NCBI RefSeq assembly: GCF_001940525.2
Contig: NZ_CP019439.1
Span: 50,002 to 114,001 of the forward strand
Direction: 5' to 3'
Source of the DNA: Thioclava nitratireducens
GTDB taxonomy: Bacteria > Pseudomonadota > Alphaproteobacteria > Rhodobacterales > Rhodobacteraceae
DNA length: 64,000 nucleotides
The translations under genes were made by a program, and so were the position numbers. Positions 63,931 through 64,000 of this stretch are shown here, piece by piece. The notes below the pieces were generated by a model. It saw nothing but the letters and a program-made list of their open reading frames with translations. It did not search any database and was not told where the DNA came from. Every line of letters begins with the position of its first letter. Positions within the stretch are counted from its first letter, which is position 1.

Positions 63931-64000
63931 GGGATCGACCGGGGCGAGCGGGTGAAGCCGTCGCGCATCCGGCGCACGCGCTCCATCAGGGCGGGGATGT

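Noticed and set aside
1..64000. CRISPR array, rRNA or tRNA genes
   Set aside because: No regularly spaced repeats and no rRNA or tRNA sequence recognised on either strand by eye.
1..64000. Plasmid replication or partition genes, or integrase
   Set aside because: No repABC, parAB or integrase-like frame found, so plasmid versus integrative element cannot be decided from this window.

Overview
The window looks like a large conjugative plasmid or integrative conjugative element of a Rhodobacteraceae-type alphaproteobacterium (Paracoccus/Rhodobacter-like). The evidence is the high-GC backbone, the DUF736/DUF2493/strawberry-notch accessory genes, a complete VirB-type secretion system with VirD2-like relaxase and VirD4, and cargo genes (leuB, DUF1489, DUF192, cyd) of alphaproteobacterial type. 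No replication or partition gene, rRNA, tRNA or CRISPR array was seen.

Layout. (1) 1-5.8 kb: accessory plasmid genes on the + strand: strawberry-notch helicase end, DUF6878- and DUF6915-like proteins, a tandem DUF736 protein, a plasmid hypothetical and a rhomboid protease. (2) 6.1-9.3 kb: two lower-GC genes of probable defence function, a GHKL ATPase with a nuclease-like C-terminus and an Abi_2/HEPN protein. (3) 10-17.2 kb: DUF2493 protein and the mobilisation module (MobC-like, relaxase, VirD4), with a probable oriT upstream. (4) 17.4-32.3 kb: a defence pair, an Mrr-nSTAND NTPase and a RloC-like AAA ATPase. The first gene is split by a 9.8-kb insertion carrying an IS1380-family element, an RND efflux operon, a C45 hydrolase, a truncated leuB, a DUF192 gene and a Ner-like gene. 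(5) 32.5-44 kb: the virB operon on the - strand (virB1, 2, 3, 4, lipoprotein, second transglycosylase, virB5, 8, 9, 10, 11, two small genes, virB6). (6) 44-48.4 kb: small plasmid genes, an XRE regulator, a methyltransferase, a secreted protein, a patatin and a YqjE-like gene. (7) 48.5-60.2 kb: an 11.65-kb composite transposon made of two equal-length directly repeated IS481-family elements. It carries cydA, cydB, two tiny membrane genes, DUF302, an SQR-like flavoprotein, a damaged IS6 element and cydDC, and it splits a YqjD-like gene. (8) 60.2-64 kb: DUF1489, SpoIIAA-like, a second IS1380-family copy and a DedA fragment.

Two insertions can be reconstructed exactly from the sequence. Removing 18044-27877 restores one open Mrr-nSTAND gene with a direct repeat ATCACT at the borders. 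The arrangement is that of an ISEcp1-type one-ended transposition, since ISEcp1 is also an IS1380-family member. Removing the IS481 composite restores a 91-residue YqjD-like gene with a CATAAT duplication.

A near-palindrome TACGATARTATAYTATC occurs at four places, each just upstream of a plasmid gene (near 4500, 12255, 44010 and 47105). It may be the operator of a plasmid-wide regulator, possibly the XRE protein at 44530. Together the genes suggest a transfer element with defence cargo that later acquired efflux and microaerobic/sulfide respiration cargo by transposition.
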